64,000 nt of DNA from positions 372,001 through 436,000 of the forward strand of contig CAJQUW010011023.1 of assembly GCA_907163375.1 (NCBI GenBank). The letters run 5' to 3'. This DNA is from Prostheceraeus crozeri (taxonomy: Eukaryota > Platyhelminthes > Polycladida > Euryleptidae). The notes under the pieces are model-generated. The model was not told the DNA's origin. It saw only the letters and a program-made list of their open reading frames with translations, and searched no databases. The first letter of the stretch is position 1. Each line of letters starts with the position of its first letter. Below, piece by piece: positions 33,795-44,485 of this stretch. A program made the translations under genes and the position numbers.

Positions 33795-34228
33795 GTTTCT
33801 CTGATTAAGTGCAAAGTGCGAAGTCTAGAGCCACAATTTCTGACATGATATGTCTTCATGTCTGTTCCTATCATGTGTATATTATATTATCATGTTTCTG
33901 ATCGGAAATGCATGCGAGAAGGGGGTTCAATGTGGATCATTTCGGTGAAAATGCCTCTGCTTGCCGACATCAGGAAGCTTGCCAATTCCAAATATGCTTT
34001 GCCTCGTAGACAGGAGTGCATGAGCATGAAAGGAAAGGTTATTAAAAAATTATGACCGTAGGCTTAGTACCTTTAGGTCAATCAGAGAAAAATGTTTCAT
34101 TTCAACGAAGACCTGTGATCTCCGTCCCATTGGATTAGCATGTGTTTTTCTTTGATCCTGTCTGACAAGAAGAGGAACCAGTTAGAACTCGGCAGACGTG
34201 CAGATTCGTCGGAGGCATAGGGTTTGCA
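33795..34228 (+). repeat. Repeat unit flanking the 76-bp minisatellite
   Basis: 33800-34095 matches 63690-64000 in the same direction, including GTTTCTGATCGG and CAGGAGTGCATGAGCATGAA. 34140-34228 matches 63540-63640 in the opposite direction (TTTTTCTTTGATCCTGTCTG). Short inverted words (TTTCTCTGATTAA near 33797; TCAATCAGAGAAA near 34078) may mark the ends of a MITE-like part. Confidence 0.6.
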
Positions 34229-35595
34229 TCATTCTGTGAAAGTCTCATTTTCGGCCTCGCTCCCTGCACAAACTCGTGCTGGCTGCCGGGCTATGAGGTG
34301 CACATCATTCTGTGAAAGTCTCATTGTCGGCCTCGTTCCCTGCAGAAACTCGTTCTGGCTGCCGGACTATGAGGTGCACATCATTCTGTGAAAGTCTCAT
34401 TTTCGGCCTCGTTCCCTGCAGAAACTCGTGCTGGCTGCCAGACTATGAGGTGTACATCATTCTGTGAAAGTCTCATTGTCGGCCTCGTTCCCTGCAGAAA
34501 CTCGTGCTGGCTGCCGGACTATGAGGTGCACATCATTCTGTGAAAGTCTCATTTTCGGCCTCGTTCCCTGCAGAAACTCGTGCTGGCTGCCGGACTATGA
34601 GGTGCACATCATTCTGTGAAAGTCTCACTCTCGGCCTCGTTCCATGCAGAAACTCGTACCGGCTGCCGGACTATGAGGTGTACATCATTCTGTGAAAGTC
34701 TGTCGGCCTCGTTCCCTGCAGAAACTCGTGCTGGCTGCCGGACTATGAGGTGTACATCATTCTGTGAAAGTCTCATTTTCGGCCTCGTTCCCTGCAGAAA
34801 CTCGTGCTGGCTGCCAGACTATGAGGTGCACATCATTCCGTGAAAGCCTCATTTTCGGCCTCGTTCCCTGCACAAACTCGTGCTGGCTGCCGGACTATGA
34901 GGTGTTCATCATTCTGTGAAAGCCTCATTTTCGGCCTCGTTGTGCTGGCTGTATGAGGTGCACATCATTCTGTGAAAGTCTCGTTCCCTGCAGAAACTCG
35001 TGCTGGCTGTCGGACTATGAGGTGCACATCATTCTGTGAAAGTCTCATTTTCGGCCTCGTTCCCTGCACAAACTCGTGCTGGCTGCCGGACTATGAGGTG
35101 TACATCATTCTGTGAAAGCCTCATTTTCGGCCTCGTTCCCTGCAGAAACTCGTGCTGGCTGCCAGACTATGAGGTGTACATCATTCTGTGAAAGTCTCAT
35201 GCTCGGCCTCGTTCCCTGCAGAAACTCGTGCTGGCTGTCGGACTATGAGGTGCACATCATTCTGTGAAAGTCTCATTTTCGGCCTCGTTCCCTGCAGAAA
35301 CTCGTGCTGGCTGCCGGACTATGAGGTGTACATCATTCTGTGAAAGTCTCATTTTCGGCCTCGTTCCCTGCAGAAACTCGTGCTGGCTGCCGGACTATGA
35401 GGTGTACATCATTCTGTGAAAGTCTCATGCTCGGCCTCGTTCCCTGCAGAAACTCGTGCTGGCTGCCGGGCTATGAGGTGCACATCATTCTGTGAAAGTC
35501 TCATTTTCGGCCTCGTTCCATGCAGAAACTCGTACCGGCTGCCGGACTATGAGGTGCACATCATTCTGTGAAAGTCTCATTTTCGGCCTCTTTCC
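34229..35595 (+). repeat. 76-bp minisatellite, about 18 units
   Basis: Units read CATCATTCTGTGAAAGTCTC, TTTTCGGCCTCGTTCCCTGC, AGAAACTCGTGCTGGCTGCC and GGACTATGAGGTG in order, with few substitutions. Several are shortened (around 34700 and 34940). Small variants (GTACATC against GCACATC; TTGTC, TTTTC or TGCTC) recur in patterns that suggest duplication of multi-unit blocks. Open frames inside it are by-products of the repeat. A single inverted unit is present at about 63475-63535. Confidence 0.95.
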
Positions 35596-36129
35596 CAGAC
35601 TAGTCCTAAGTCGATGAAATCGAGTTATAAAATTCAGAATATGATATCATTTGAATCAATGAGAGATCTAATACGATCGCATTTATGAGGGAGGAATATT
35701 CAAATTGGGCGGCATAGAAAAGGAAGAGTTACATGACTATGATGACTGAGAAAACTTATCCTCAATAAGATTCATAGTAGAAGAAGAACGATTTTATTGC
35801 AGCAGTCAATGAAGCTTTCAGAAGCATGAAAATGATCTGAAGTTTCTTCTGATAGTTTATGATAAACAATGAAAGTAATTTGGAGTAGATATTCATGAAT
35901 AATTCGGATCATGTCAATAATATTTCACTATGAAAGCGACATCTCCTGTAGACAGCTCTTCCCAATTCCAATATCGACAAATTCGAGCTAACTCAAGTAA
36001 GTTGCTGATTGATTTGAAATGACACTTGCTGCGAAGGAATTCATTTGGAAGTTGCCTCAGAGTTTTCAGTCTAACCGCTATTGGCTCAGCACTTGTCTGA
36101 CTGTATGCAGACTGCTATTGACATTGTAG
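35596..36129. other. No gene seen
   Basis: Non-coding DNA downstream of the minisatellite. Confidence 0.35.
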
Positions 36130-36215
36130 CTGAGTGGCCTTGGTGGTGCAGCGGCTTAGTGCTTAGCCTTTCGACATTCAGGTCGTGTGTTCGAACCCCC
36201 AGACAGGAAGGACAT
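36130..36215 (+). repeat. tRNA-derived SINE head, variant of family 1
   Basis: TGGTGGTGCAGCGGCTTAGTG and GTGTTCGAACCCCC (B box), followed by AGGAAGGACATCCGG as in family 1. The rest of the body differs, so this is a related subfamily or a strongly diverged copy. Confidence 0.55.
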
Positions 36216-36892
36216 CCGGTTTCAGAAATCTCTGTTGAACTTATTCCAGACACTGGTGAGGATAATTGCTTCTCTCCGTCTTATCGTCTGTCTGTGTCAG
36301 ACAATGAGAAATGGCGCAGCTGTTGCAGTTGGATTGGCAATGTGTCGGAGATGTCCATCCATTGCAAGGAAAAGGACGATGGAGTGAAAGGTACTACGCA
36401 CTGTCTGGAATTATTGCATCTTGCGAGGAAAACAGATATTTGATCAGTTTTCAATTAACCACGTACACGTAGGTGCAATAATTGCGATGAACTTTCGATA
36501 TAAATACGTAGAATAATCAAATATTGAGTTGCACCCGTAGTTGGAAAATGGGAATAGACCTGAATCGCTGCCATTTCATCCAATATCAGGAAACAGGCCT
36601 AGTTCACATCTCTCAACATCGACATACAATAATGAGACTCTTTCAAACACAAGTTAAAACAAGGGACTAGACCTGCACTTTTAATAGGAACATCGAATGG
36701 TATCACACCAGTGAATGAATAAGAATAACCTAGAAACCGCCTGTTGAAAACAGTTTCTTCAGAAACAGAGTATCTCACATCTCATAGCACTGACCTCGAG
36801 ATGGAATCAGAGGAGTATATACTGGAAGATGGTTTCACATTAATGCATGAATTATATAATATATAACTCTGCCAATTGACAGAGTCGCGTAA
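36216..36892. other. No gene seen
   Basis: An open frame overlapping the SINE (36081-36443) is not supported as a gene. Confidence 0.3.
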
Positions 36893-36966
36893 GTGGCTCG
36901 TAGCTCAGTTGGTAAGAGCACAGGTCTAGTTAACCTTGGTCGTAGGTTCGAATCCTACCAGCCGCA
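36893..36966 (+). tRNA. tRNA-Thr(AGU)-like gene, probably a pseudogene
   Basis: D arm GCTC/GAGC, an anticodon arm with loop CTAGTTA (anticodon AGT) and a perfect T arm GTAGG-TTCGAAT-CCTAC are present. The acceptor (GTGGCTC with CAGCCGC) has one G-U pair and one mismatch, one anticodon-stem pair is lost, and there is an extra base between acceptor and D stem. A related copy at about 60517-60585 shares 3' flanking DNA, so both may be tRNA-derived repeats. Confidence 0.5.
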
Positions 36967-37110
36967 CATCTTTTGCATGGCAATTTGATCTATCGTTTAT
37001 TTAATTTCATTGCTGTTAATAAACTATAAACACTTAACATATTACAGCTATACATGTACATGCAATGAACTCTAAAAAGAGTCTCCACCCACTTCTGCCC
37101 ATTCGTCATG

Positions 37111-37302
37111 TGGTGGTCTCCGTGACACACTGGTTAAGTGCTTGGCCTAGCGATCCTTCAGTCCAGAGGTCGAGTCCCGAAGGTGTCATTGGAAGTCATC
37201 AGGTAGGGCATCCGGACTAGACGATCATACCGCTCCAGATTAAAATCTGACTGTGTCAGCATTGTCAAAGCCGCCAGTTTGGCGAAGTAGTGACGTTAAG
37301 CA
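37111..37302 (+). repeat. tRNA-derived SINE, family 1
   Basis: Full-length plus-strand copy ending GTAGTGACGTTAAGCAATC. Confidence 0.85.
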
Positions 37303-38834
37303 ATCAAAAAATGTGTAGAGTTCATATAATGTTGACATTAGATGTTTAGACATCAAATTAAACATTACAAATTGAAGATGGCGGTCTGCTGAGATTCCAA
37401 AGTCAAAACGTTTATTTCCAACTTGGAAAAGTAATACAAATATGTGATGACTGATAAAATGACTATATGCAATGAGAGATGGAGAATGAGATTTACAAGT
37501 AACTGAAATGATAATACGGATCGGAAGAAAAGGCCGTGCGAGAATCATTGCGCAAATCATAAGTCAACAATGTCAGAATCCATCATGAATGATCTGGAAT
37601 TGAAATACTTGAATGTTCAATAATGTTCCCATTGATAAGCCCATTGTATTAAGATAGCTTTCTTTCAATTTGTGTGTTATGATAGAAAATTTTGACTTTG
37701 ACTAGTTTGCCTGTGGGAACGGTCATGAGTCCTCTTAAGGAGTACCTAAAATATTATAATTTTGTAAACTTCGTAAAAATATTCGTATGTATTTTCAATG
37801 TTGCACATCATTTGAAATTAACATTATCTCACGTCTCAGTATTCTTGTGAATGAATAACTTTTAGTTATATTACATGTATGTCTATAGTCTTTTCCTGGA
37901 TTAATGTCTTATTTACATAGCAGTCAATTCATTTATAAGTTTCATCTATAGGTTTTGGAGCGCCGGCCAATATATTATGCAAGGACATATACAGATAGGA
38001 TGCATTTAATCAGACAGAAATGAGGTCATCAAGTAATTCACCTGTAATCGAATTGTCATATTGTGAAATGCAAGTTTCTTATGGCAATGACCGGCTCTAC
38101 AATGTTTTCGCTGATTAGTTTCGTAAGTACCTGCGTAGAGAATTCGCTTACAATCTATTTTATCAATCAGCATGAATACTATTATCATCGAATCGATTTT
38201 ATTTGTGTTCGTTTGCATTTGCATCGTTGGAAGATAGGAACAGGCTTATAAGTTTCGTGGATATTCTCAGTAATGTTCAATCCGGCTCGACATAGAAATC
38301 AGACAATAAGAAATATGAAACATCAAGCCTGGACTTTGATATTTCATAGAAATCGATGCGACTGATTTGGCATAGAAATCAAACAATCAAATTAAATGAG
38401 ATTCAAAGGAAACTTCTAAATACTCCTACGAATCCTCATTCCCATATTCTGTCCTTTCGACAACTTCTTCTTCTATCTCACCATGTGTCTTCACAATGGC
38501 AAGAAGCCGAGAACATTCACCAGAGCCTTGCATTTGCTTGTTGCCAAAATTGTCTCATTAATGGGATCATTAATTTACGTGACATTCATGGCATTCTCTG
38601 ATCTACCTGAGATCACAGACAAGATTCGTACGGCCGGGACACGTACAGGAGAACTGTGACTGCCCATCCTTCATCTAATCAGAGATTCATGCACCACTGT
38701 CTTCATTGACGCTAATGCCTGTTGTAGAGTGGAGAAAATAGACAATGAAAGCTGTTCTACGAGAAAAGTACAACATCTTTCATCAGCACGGTAACTGCAC
38801 ACGTATTACAAGTGCAGAAATTCTATTCACAAGA
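37303..38834. other. No gene seen
   Basis: The word CATAGAAATC repeats around 38290-38390. Otherwise plain non-coding DNA. Confidence 0.35.
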
Positions 38835-39345
38835 TGGAGGAGAAGGAGGACCCTAAATGAATTCCGAGAGTTATCGCCGATCATGAGCAGTCGTGCTACT
38901 CCATATTGGATGAAGGGAGTGACCCATGCGTCAGAGCCTGCATGATTTGCGGCAGTGTGACTTGGGCTTTGACAGCTGTAGAGAAGAGAAGAATGGAGGT
39001 AGCAGACAAGAGGATGATCAGATGGATGTGTGGCGTGTCTCCCGAAGATAGAGTGGCCATCGAGTGCCTTCTGGTGCGCCTGAATCTGCAGACGATCGAT
39101 AAGGTCATGAGGGTGCTGAGGTTGCGATGGTACGGCCATGTGGTAAGGAAAGATAAGAGATTGAGTGAAGAAAGTATAGAAAATGAAGATCAGCGGAACA
39201 ACACCACGATGCCGCGCAAGGAAGACCTGGGAAGAAACAGAGTCCGCAGACTGTCAGCAATTGGGCCTCAAAGAAGCCGACACTTGGAACAGCTGGAGGC
39301 ATTCCGTGAAGAATCATTGTCCAACCCAACGGATGTAGAGGAAAG
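38835..39345 (+). pseudogene. LINE reverse transcriptase, C-terminal end
   Basis: Plus-strand residues FRELSPIMSSRATP, then CGSVTWALTAVEKRRMEVADK, RMIRWMCGVS and LRLRWYGHVVRKD form the well-known C-terminal tail of RTE/CraTA-like LINE proteins (FREL.P.L.S ... GSETW ... MIRWMCGVS.RDR ... RLRWYGHV.R). The segment after about 39170 continues better in another frame (ending near QQLGLKEADTWNSWR), so at least one frameshift is present. Everything upstream is missing, as in most 5'-truncated LINE copies. Confidence 0.85.
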
Positions 39346-39646
39346 GAAGGTAAACGGATAAAGTAATTGCCTCATTCGCTAGAAAAGGAGGAAAGACCAT
39401 TTTTCAGTAAACGTGAAATAGATCACTTTTCACAATTCGATTCATATTCAATTAACTCTTAGTGATATTTGAAGTTTCAGGTGATCAGCTGATTGCTTGA
39501 AGTTTTGGATTTGTTACTAAACTATCCAACACCAAGAAAACTAGGAAAGAGTGATTTGCATGACCTTCGCCAGATGATGACTGCCAATAACATGACTCCA
39601 AAACATTGTGAAATCCGTTAATTCCTATACATTTTATGACAAAGTA
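39346..39646. other. No gene seen
   Basis: Non-coding flank of the LINE fragment. Confidence 0.3.
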
Positions 39647-40150
39647 CTACTCAGTCTGCTCACTTCTCCTTCTGGTAGTGAAGTAACAGCAACCTGCTGT
39701 TAAACTGACGCTAACTGCACTGATCATGTTGTCATACTGCCACAGGTAACTCGACTTAAGCATTTCACACCCATGAGCTTGTAGAAAGTGACACATGGGA
39801 AGGAAAATTTCTGAATCTTCGTAATTTTTGATTCGCGAAGTGTCATCGGCCGAATGATCCGGTGATCCGGCCTCAATACATAACAGAATTATATGGAAGA
39901 GATCAACTATGGACTGATCACCGCGCAATTCGGCAGCGGTCACCATTACCTTGGGATTGCAACGAATCTATATTCAGGTGTGAGTCCTGAGATCTGATAT
40001 ACGGATGGGTAAGAAGTGTGTCTTTGGAATGGTCGGATTCTTTGAAGAAATTCTTCGACACTTTGTCTGACAACATCTTCACTTTCAGATGTTGTTTGTG
40101 ACCTCTCAAGATGAATCGCCCTTTCATCATCACGCAGGCCTGTGATTGCC
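39647..40150 (-). pseudogene. Candidate coding block, unknown protein
   Basis: On the minus strand 40147-39949 reads, in one frame, LRDDERAIHLERSQTTSESE, VVRQSVEEFLQRIRPFQRH and YQISGLTPEYRFVAIPR, and meets a donor-like CCAAG/GTAATG. From 39946 another frame is open for 99 codons (MVTAAELRGDQSIVDLFHII, then NYEDSEIFLPMCHFLQAHG). Both halves look like real protein. They join neither in frame nor by a clear intron, so this is either a spliced gene I cannot resolve or a decayed copy. No family recognised. It lies 0.8 kb downstream of the complexin exon on the same strand but does not resemble complexin. Confidence 0.3.
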
Positions 40151-40344
40151 CATCCGTGAGTTTTGTGGGATATTTAAACTGAGAACTACACTTACAAAGA
40201 ACTATTATCTTTCTATTGACACATGTTTTCTAACTAAAAATAATGATCTGCATATGTTTTGTTGAGTATTGCCTTGATTAAATGAAATGGCTTATGAGTT
40301 CCATAAGCGAAATATTTCTCCGACAGTTCAGATATGGAATAATG

Positions 40345-40460
40345 TCTATCGACGAGCGACAGAACGACATGAGACCTCAATTGAAGAACCCGCGTAAGAG
40401 AATCCGATAGCTTCATCCTCCAAGACAACATAGCATTAACTGTCAAGCTAAACTACTGAA
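40345..40460. repeat. Dispersed repeat, second copy (first at 405-505)
   Basis: Matches 405-505 through GAACCCGCGTAA and AAGACAACATAGCATTAACTG. No tRNA-like head precedes it here. Confidence 0.5.
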
Positions 40461-40620
40461 GCAAGTTATCAGTAATATATATAGGAAATACTTAAGAGCG
40501 TGAGACAAATTATATGCATCACAGGAAACTTTTACTTCGATTACTTAAGTAGCATATCAACTATTGAATAATGATTCGAAAGCATGAATATTGTTCAATT
40601 TGTGTGAATATGTCTCAACC

Positions 40621-40700
40621 ACAGAATTAGATTGTTTAAGCCTGTCACTTTGCTAAAAGTACAGACTATTTCCGAATGATGGCACTCTTAGTCCACCCTG
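40621..40700 (-). repeat. MITE R1 end fragment, copy F
   Basis: CACAGAATTAGATTGTTTAAG then a CACTTTGCTAAAAGT block match the terminus of R1 copies D and E; similarity stops near 40665-40700. Confidence 0.55.
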
Positions 40701-40970
40701 TAAGTCAGATAAATTTTCCGTGGCGGTGTTCTTCGCATTAATGGTGGAGGCTTCCCATAAAAGGTCCTCCCACCCATCATATTTTCATTTAATTGCAGAG
40801 TTCTGCCCCAATGCAGTGTTTGATGAATTTATGGAATTTGTGGAAAATTGGATAATCTGCCACAGTCGTCTGATGATTCTGCGAGCAGATTGAAACCGAT
40901 TCCTCAGTGAACGACGAATACACCAGAACGGAAGTGTTTTCCATCAGAATAAAACATCAATTCAACTCAC

Positions 40971-41115
40971 TCGTAATTCCATCTTCCTCCTCCTCCGCAT
41001 CCAAGGCCTCTTGTTTCAACTCCTCCGGCGTTTTACGTTTCCTTCCGAGTCGACCGTCGGGAGCCTGTTGACCGCCGTCCCATGGGATCTCCTCTTCCTT
41101 CTTCTTCAGACCGTA
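40971..41115 (-). CDS. cplx: Complexin, internal exon
   Basis: Minus strand: the acceptor TTACCTTTCTTTTCCAG opens at 41115 and a consensus donor (GTGAGT) follows 40971. The exon is 145 nt, 48 codons plus one base. It reads YGLKKKEEEIPWDG, then DGRLGRKRKTPEELKQEALD, then an acidic EEEED stretch. Complexins have the same order: the central helix ends in IRDK followed by Y.IKKKEE, then a LGRKKKTPEE segment and an acidic region before the C-terminal amphipathic part. Complexin binds the assembled SNARE complex at synapses and controls vesicle fusion. The exon starts just after the SNARE-binding helix, which must lie upstream (beyond 41115). I did not find the first or last exons, so introns are large. 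Confidence 0.85.
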
Positions 41116-41514
41116 CTGGAAAAGAAAGGTAAATCCAAAATGTCACATTGGCAAGATTTGGCTGATAAATGTTCCGTTAGGCTTTAATGACTTGCTGATT
41201 GTGCACACGTACGAAGCGAATGAAGCAAAGGAACACTGATTGCATTTTCCTTGTTTAGCTGAGAAGTCGGGAGAATGCTGATTGCGAAGATGCACTTGAA
41301 AATCCAATTAACATTCGACATTTTGGAGGAGATGCATAAACATGGATCGATTCACGGAGAATGAAATGAGATTAACGCAAGTTCAGATTGCCCTGCAAAT
41401 ATGCGCGATGGAAGGACTCGATCCTACCACACCAGGCTATGTAGACGTGTCGCTTTGACGAAGTGCGCTACAGGCACGGCTGATCTTTATTGAGTGTTAT
41501 CACCTACATATAAT

Positions 41515-42510
41515 TCATCAATCGTCACAAAAATTAGAGTACATGGAGTTGAGTATATTTTCAACCAACACGCAAAATCTCATGCAGATTGGAGGAATAC
41601 TTTTTGAATACAGACGATAACGAAAAGTACAGCGATGTCAGCAGCTTGATCTGACTTCGTGTGACCTCATCATCTGAGCAGATAGAACTATATGTCAACA
41701 AAGTCTCCGTGGTGGTCTCCGTGGCACATTGGTTAAGTGCTTGGCCTAGCGATCTCTTGGTCCAGTGGTCGAGCCCCGGAAGTGTCATTGGAAGTCGGCA
41801 GGAAGGGCATCCGGACTAAAAGATCACAACCAGCAATGCGTAAGGCAAGCTGTACTAGGGAACACACGTCGTTGTGACGAGCTGTTGTTATCATATTGAA
41901 GACTGAACAACTGACAAGTCAATCGTACATATCTTTGACTGAATATTTCTCCGTGATAAATTCATCAAATGGAAATATTATTCACATCGTTCGACTCCTA
42001 ACGATCTAAATTCACTGACTGTGCACGTTCAATGCGCTGTCAATGATTTAGTTCGTCAGAATACGGACTTTGATTTGCATTACCTTGAATGGGAATTGGT
42101 TCTTTCTCCCCCTCGGGACTAGTACTTGCCGTGACCATCAGTATTAAAAAATGCCATCTCTTGACCAAACAACGCAGACAAAGCAATTTATCTCTGTGAT
42201 GACAACGCTCCAGATTAAAATGTGTATATCAGCACCGTCCAAGCTCCCAGTATGGGCAAGTAATAACGTTAAACCATCATTCATTACAAACGGTGTGGTC
42301 GTAGGAAGAATTCGAGTGCCAGTGGATGTGACGAAGTCTGATCAAACAGCTGACATCACGACACTTTACGCTACTGTCTCTATTTCAAAACGAACTTGTC
42401 CAATTTGCACAAATTTTGTGTGTGGGTGAAAATATGCTCAACTACATGTGCCGAAAGCTTAATGACCAATGATCAATTTTCACAGATTTTAGAGAATTTG
42501 AAAACGAATG
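41515..42510. mobile_element. Foldback element F2 with a SINE inside
   Basis: Arms at 41515-41660 (minus) and 42340-42510 (plus) pair through AGCTGCTGACATCGC, CACAAATTTTGTGTGTG and GAAAATATRCTCAACT. They are the same arms as in F1 (29570-30040). The interior differs from F1 and holds a SINE that is itself interrupted. Confidence 0.55.
41712..42284 (+). repeat. tRNA-derived SINE, family 1, split by a 371-bp insertion
   Basis: The 5' part (head to GATCACAAC) ends at 41830 and the 3' part resumes at 42202 with ACAACGCTCCAG and the usual tail. The intervening 371 bp is unrelated to the SINE, and the word ACAAC stands on both sides (41826-41830 and 42202-42206), as a short target duplication would. 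The insert shows no coding sequence. Confidence 0.75.
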
Positions 42511-42694
42511 ATGCATTGAACAAGTTTTGGGAAAAATACGCGCACTCAGTTGGAAGCAGCTACAGCGTCTTAGAAGAGTCTAGAGTATCTATGAACTTAA
42601 CGTATGATGAAATCACTTGGTCTGTCTAACAGCAAATACGTCAAAAAGAATGTAACAATGTTTTAGACAATGTTCATGGCGTTTGATTTCTCAT

Positions 42695-42800
42695 ACGATG
42701 ATGAAAATCATCCCAGCAGCCATTTATAATAGAATATAATACTTGCTAATTCAAATTATTAGTTGAAGTAGTCCTAATGAGGACTGATGGCGTTTTCCAA
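42695..42800. repeat. Dispersed repeat, paired with 48080-48200 (inverted)
   Basis: About 105 bp containing GATGAAAATCATCCCAGCAG and CCTAATGAGGACTGATGGCG recurs in opposite direction at 48080-48200 with high similarity. No terminal repeat or coding sequence. Confidence 0.65.
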
Positions 42801-43399
42801 TACATGAAATACACTACGAAACATGTTCCATTTCTGACAAAAAACAAGAAATAATCTGTCACGGAGAGTAGATCACAACAGTTCATGCCATATATCAAAT
42901 TATATAATTTTGTTTATTTACAGGCGAGTTCCCTGCGGAGTACTACTAATCAAATGTTTGCTGTGCATGAGAAACACGGTTTTCAGTGTCAGAAAAAAGG
43001 ACGGTAGAGTTACCATTCGACCTTTCATTGGAAGGACGTCTAGAAATTGCCTAGGGAACACCATTTCCGATCACAGCGATAAATATCCTGTGTGTACATG
43101 CACTACCTTCATACTCGATATTTGTGTTATTTAACTTTTATTCCTCCTACATCTACATTTGATTTATAGTGACTAATTTTCCACTTTCCAATTCGAATGT
43201 CGTGACATGTTTCTGAAGAGCTGCATCGTTGAAAATGTGACGTAATCACGTATTCTTGAATAATGTGAGTCGAAGATGAGCAACATGCTAATGCGACACT
43301 GATGACATAATTCATCAGACTTTCTCAAGTTCATCTTCTCTACCCTTTCAATGATCGTACCCTTTAATTTTCACAATTTGATATCTCCAATTCAATTGA
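42801..43399. other. No gene seen
   Basis: Non-coding DNA. Confidence 0.3.
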
Positions 43400-43907
43400 A
43401 TATCTGAAGAGAAGGACAACGATCAAGTCAATACAAGACACCAACACCCTTGATTCCCCGACCGTACTCGCCCGATTCAGGAATCAAACCGAAGTCCGCG
43501 GTGGAGACGAGCTCGCACCTTCTTCACTAGGCCACGCTGACGGTGCAAAAGTCATTCTTCAAAAGTACAATTGTCATTCTCTCACGACACTCAATGCACT
43601 GCGGCAGACCTTTGTTGTCAATCTACACCGGACATAGTCGAATGACAAGCTGATATGCTGTCTCGCTACAATATGAATGCTGGTAGTATTGTCAATAATA
43701 ATAGGACAATAAGCTGTCGATATCACTTGGAGATGACTTCTGCCTTCACTCGCATTCCTTTTGAACCGTCAGCGTGGCCTAGTGAAGAAGGTGCGAGCTC
43801 GTCTCCACCGCGGACTTCGGTTCGATTCCTGGGTCAGGCGAGTGCGGTCGGGGATTCAAGGGTGTTGGTGTCTTGTATTGACTTAATAGCTGTCATTCTC
43901 TTTAGAT
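43400..43907. repeat. Inverted pair of tRNA-derived SINEs, family 3
   Basis: Arms 43400-43544 (minus) and 43765-43907 (plus) are almost identical over 120 bp. Each has a tRNA-like head (GCGTGGCCTAGTGAAGAAGG, B box GGTTCGATTCCTGG) and a body ending GGGTGTTGGTGTCTTGTATT. The 220-bp spacer is unrelated. The same head makes up the array at 61612-62890. Confidence 0.8.
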
Positions 43908-43924
43908 AATAAATATGCTACGAC

Positions 43925-44445
43925 CACAGAATTAGATCGTTTAAGCATATCACTTTGCTAGAAGTGCACACTGATTCAAAACAATGTCACATACAGGAAC
44001 TTATTAGGTGGGCAAAAAGAATTTCTTAATACCTTGCAGAGATAGGAAAAATAGTCGTGCGCCACCCGCGGATTGATGTGAATTCCTTTAAAATGCTCCG
44101 ATCGCCACGATTCCTTCAGATTCGAAGAATTCAGATCATAACGCAAAAGGTATCTCGATGATGTTGGGCAGTCCGATCATTTTTAAAAAAGTTAGCAGGC
44201 GCACGAAAAACGTTCACAAACTTCTCTGTAGAACTTGACATCGACTGTGTCTCTTTGCTTTATGATTCGGTTGATAACAGTCACCGAAACTTTGCATAAT
44301 TTGGCGTGTTTAATGTTGAACTGGCTGCTTATTGTTCGATTGCTATGGTATTATGTCAGCAGATTGTGCCATTTCATTTACGTTGCATGTTCCAATGTTT
44401 CCATTCTAGTCAAACAGAAGAAGAGACGACCTGTCTAATTTTGTG
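43925..44445 (-). mobile_element. hAT-type MITE R1, copy D (best preserved)
   Basis: 521 bp with ends CACAGAATTAGA and GTCTAATTTTGTG and flanks GCTACGAC / GCTGCGAC (43917-43924 and 44446-44453), a 7-of-8 match that supports an 8-bp target duplication. It is continuous where copy A carries the piggyBac, so it is a second empty site for that insertion. Confidence 0.8.
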
Positions 44446-44485
44446 GCTGCGACAGACCTTTGCTGTCAACATGTAACCGCATATA

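Noticed and set aside
34616-34843. A 75-codon frame of repeated peptide units in the minisatellite
   Set aside because: It is a by-product of the tandem repeat; shortened units shift the frame and there is no start or splice context.
36081-36443. A 120-codon frame across a SINE
   Set aside because: It begins inside the tRNA-like head and has no homology or splice support.
36893-36966. A working tRNA-Thr gene
   Set aside because: Acceptor and anticodon stem mismatches, an extra base, and a repeat-like sister at 60517 make a pseudogene or SINE more likely; it is kept as tRNA-like only.
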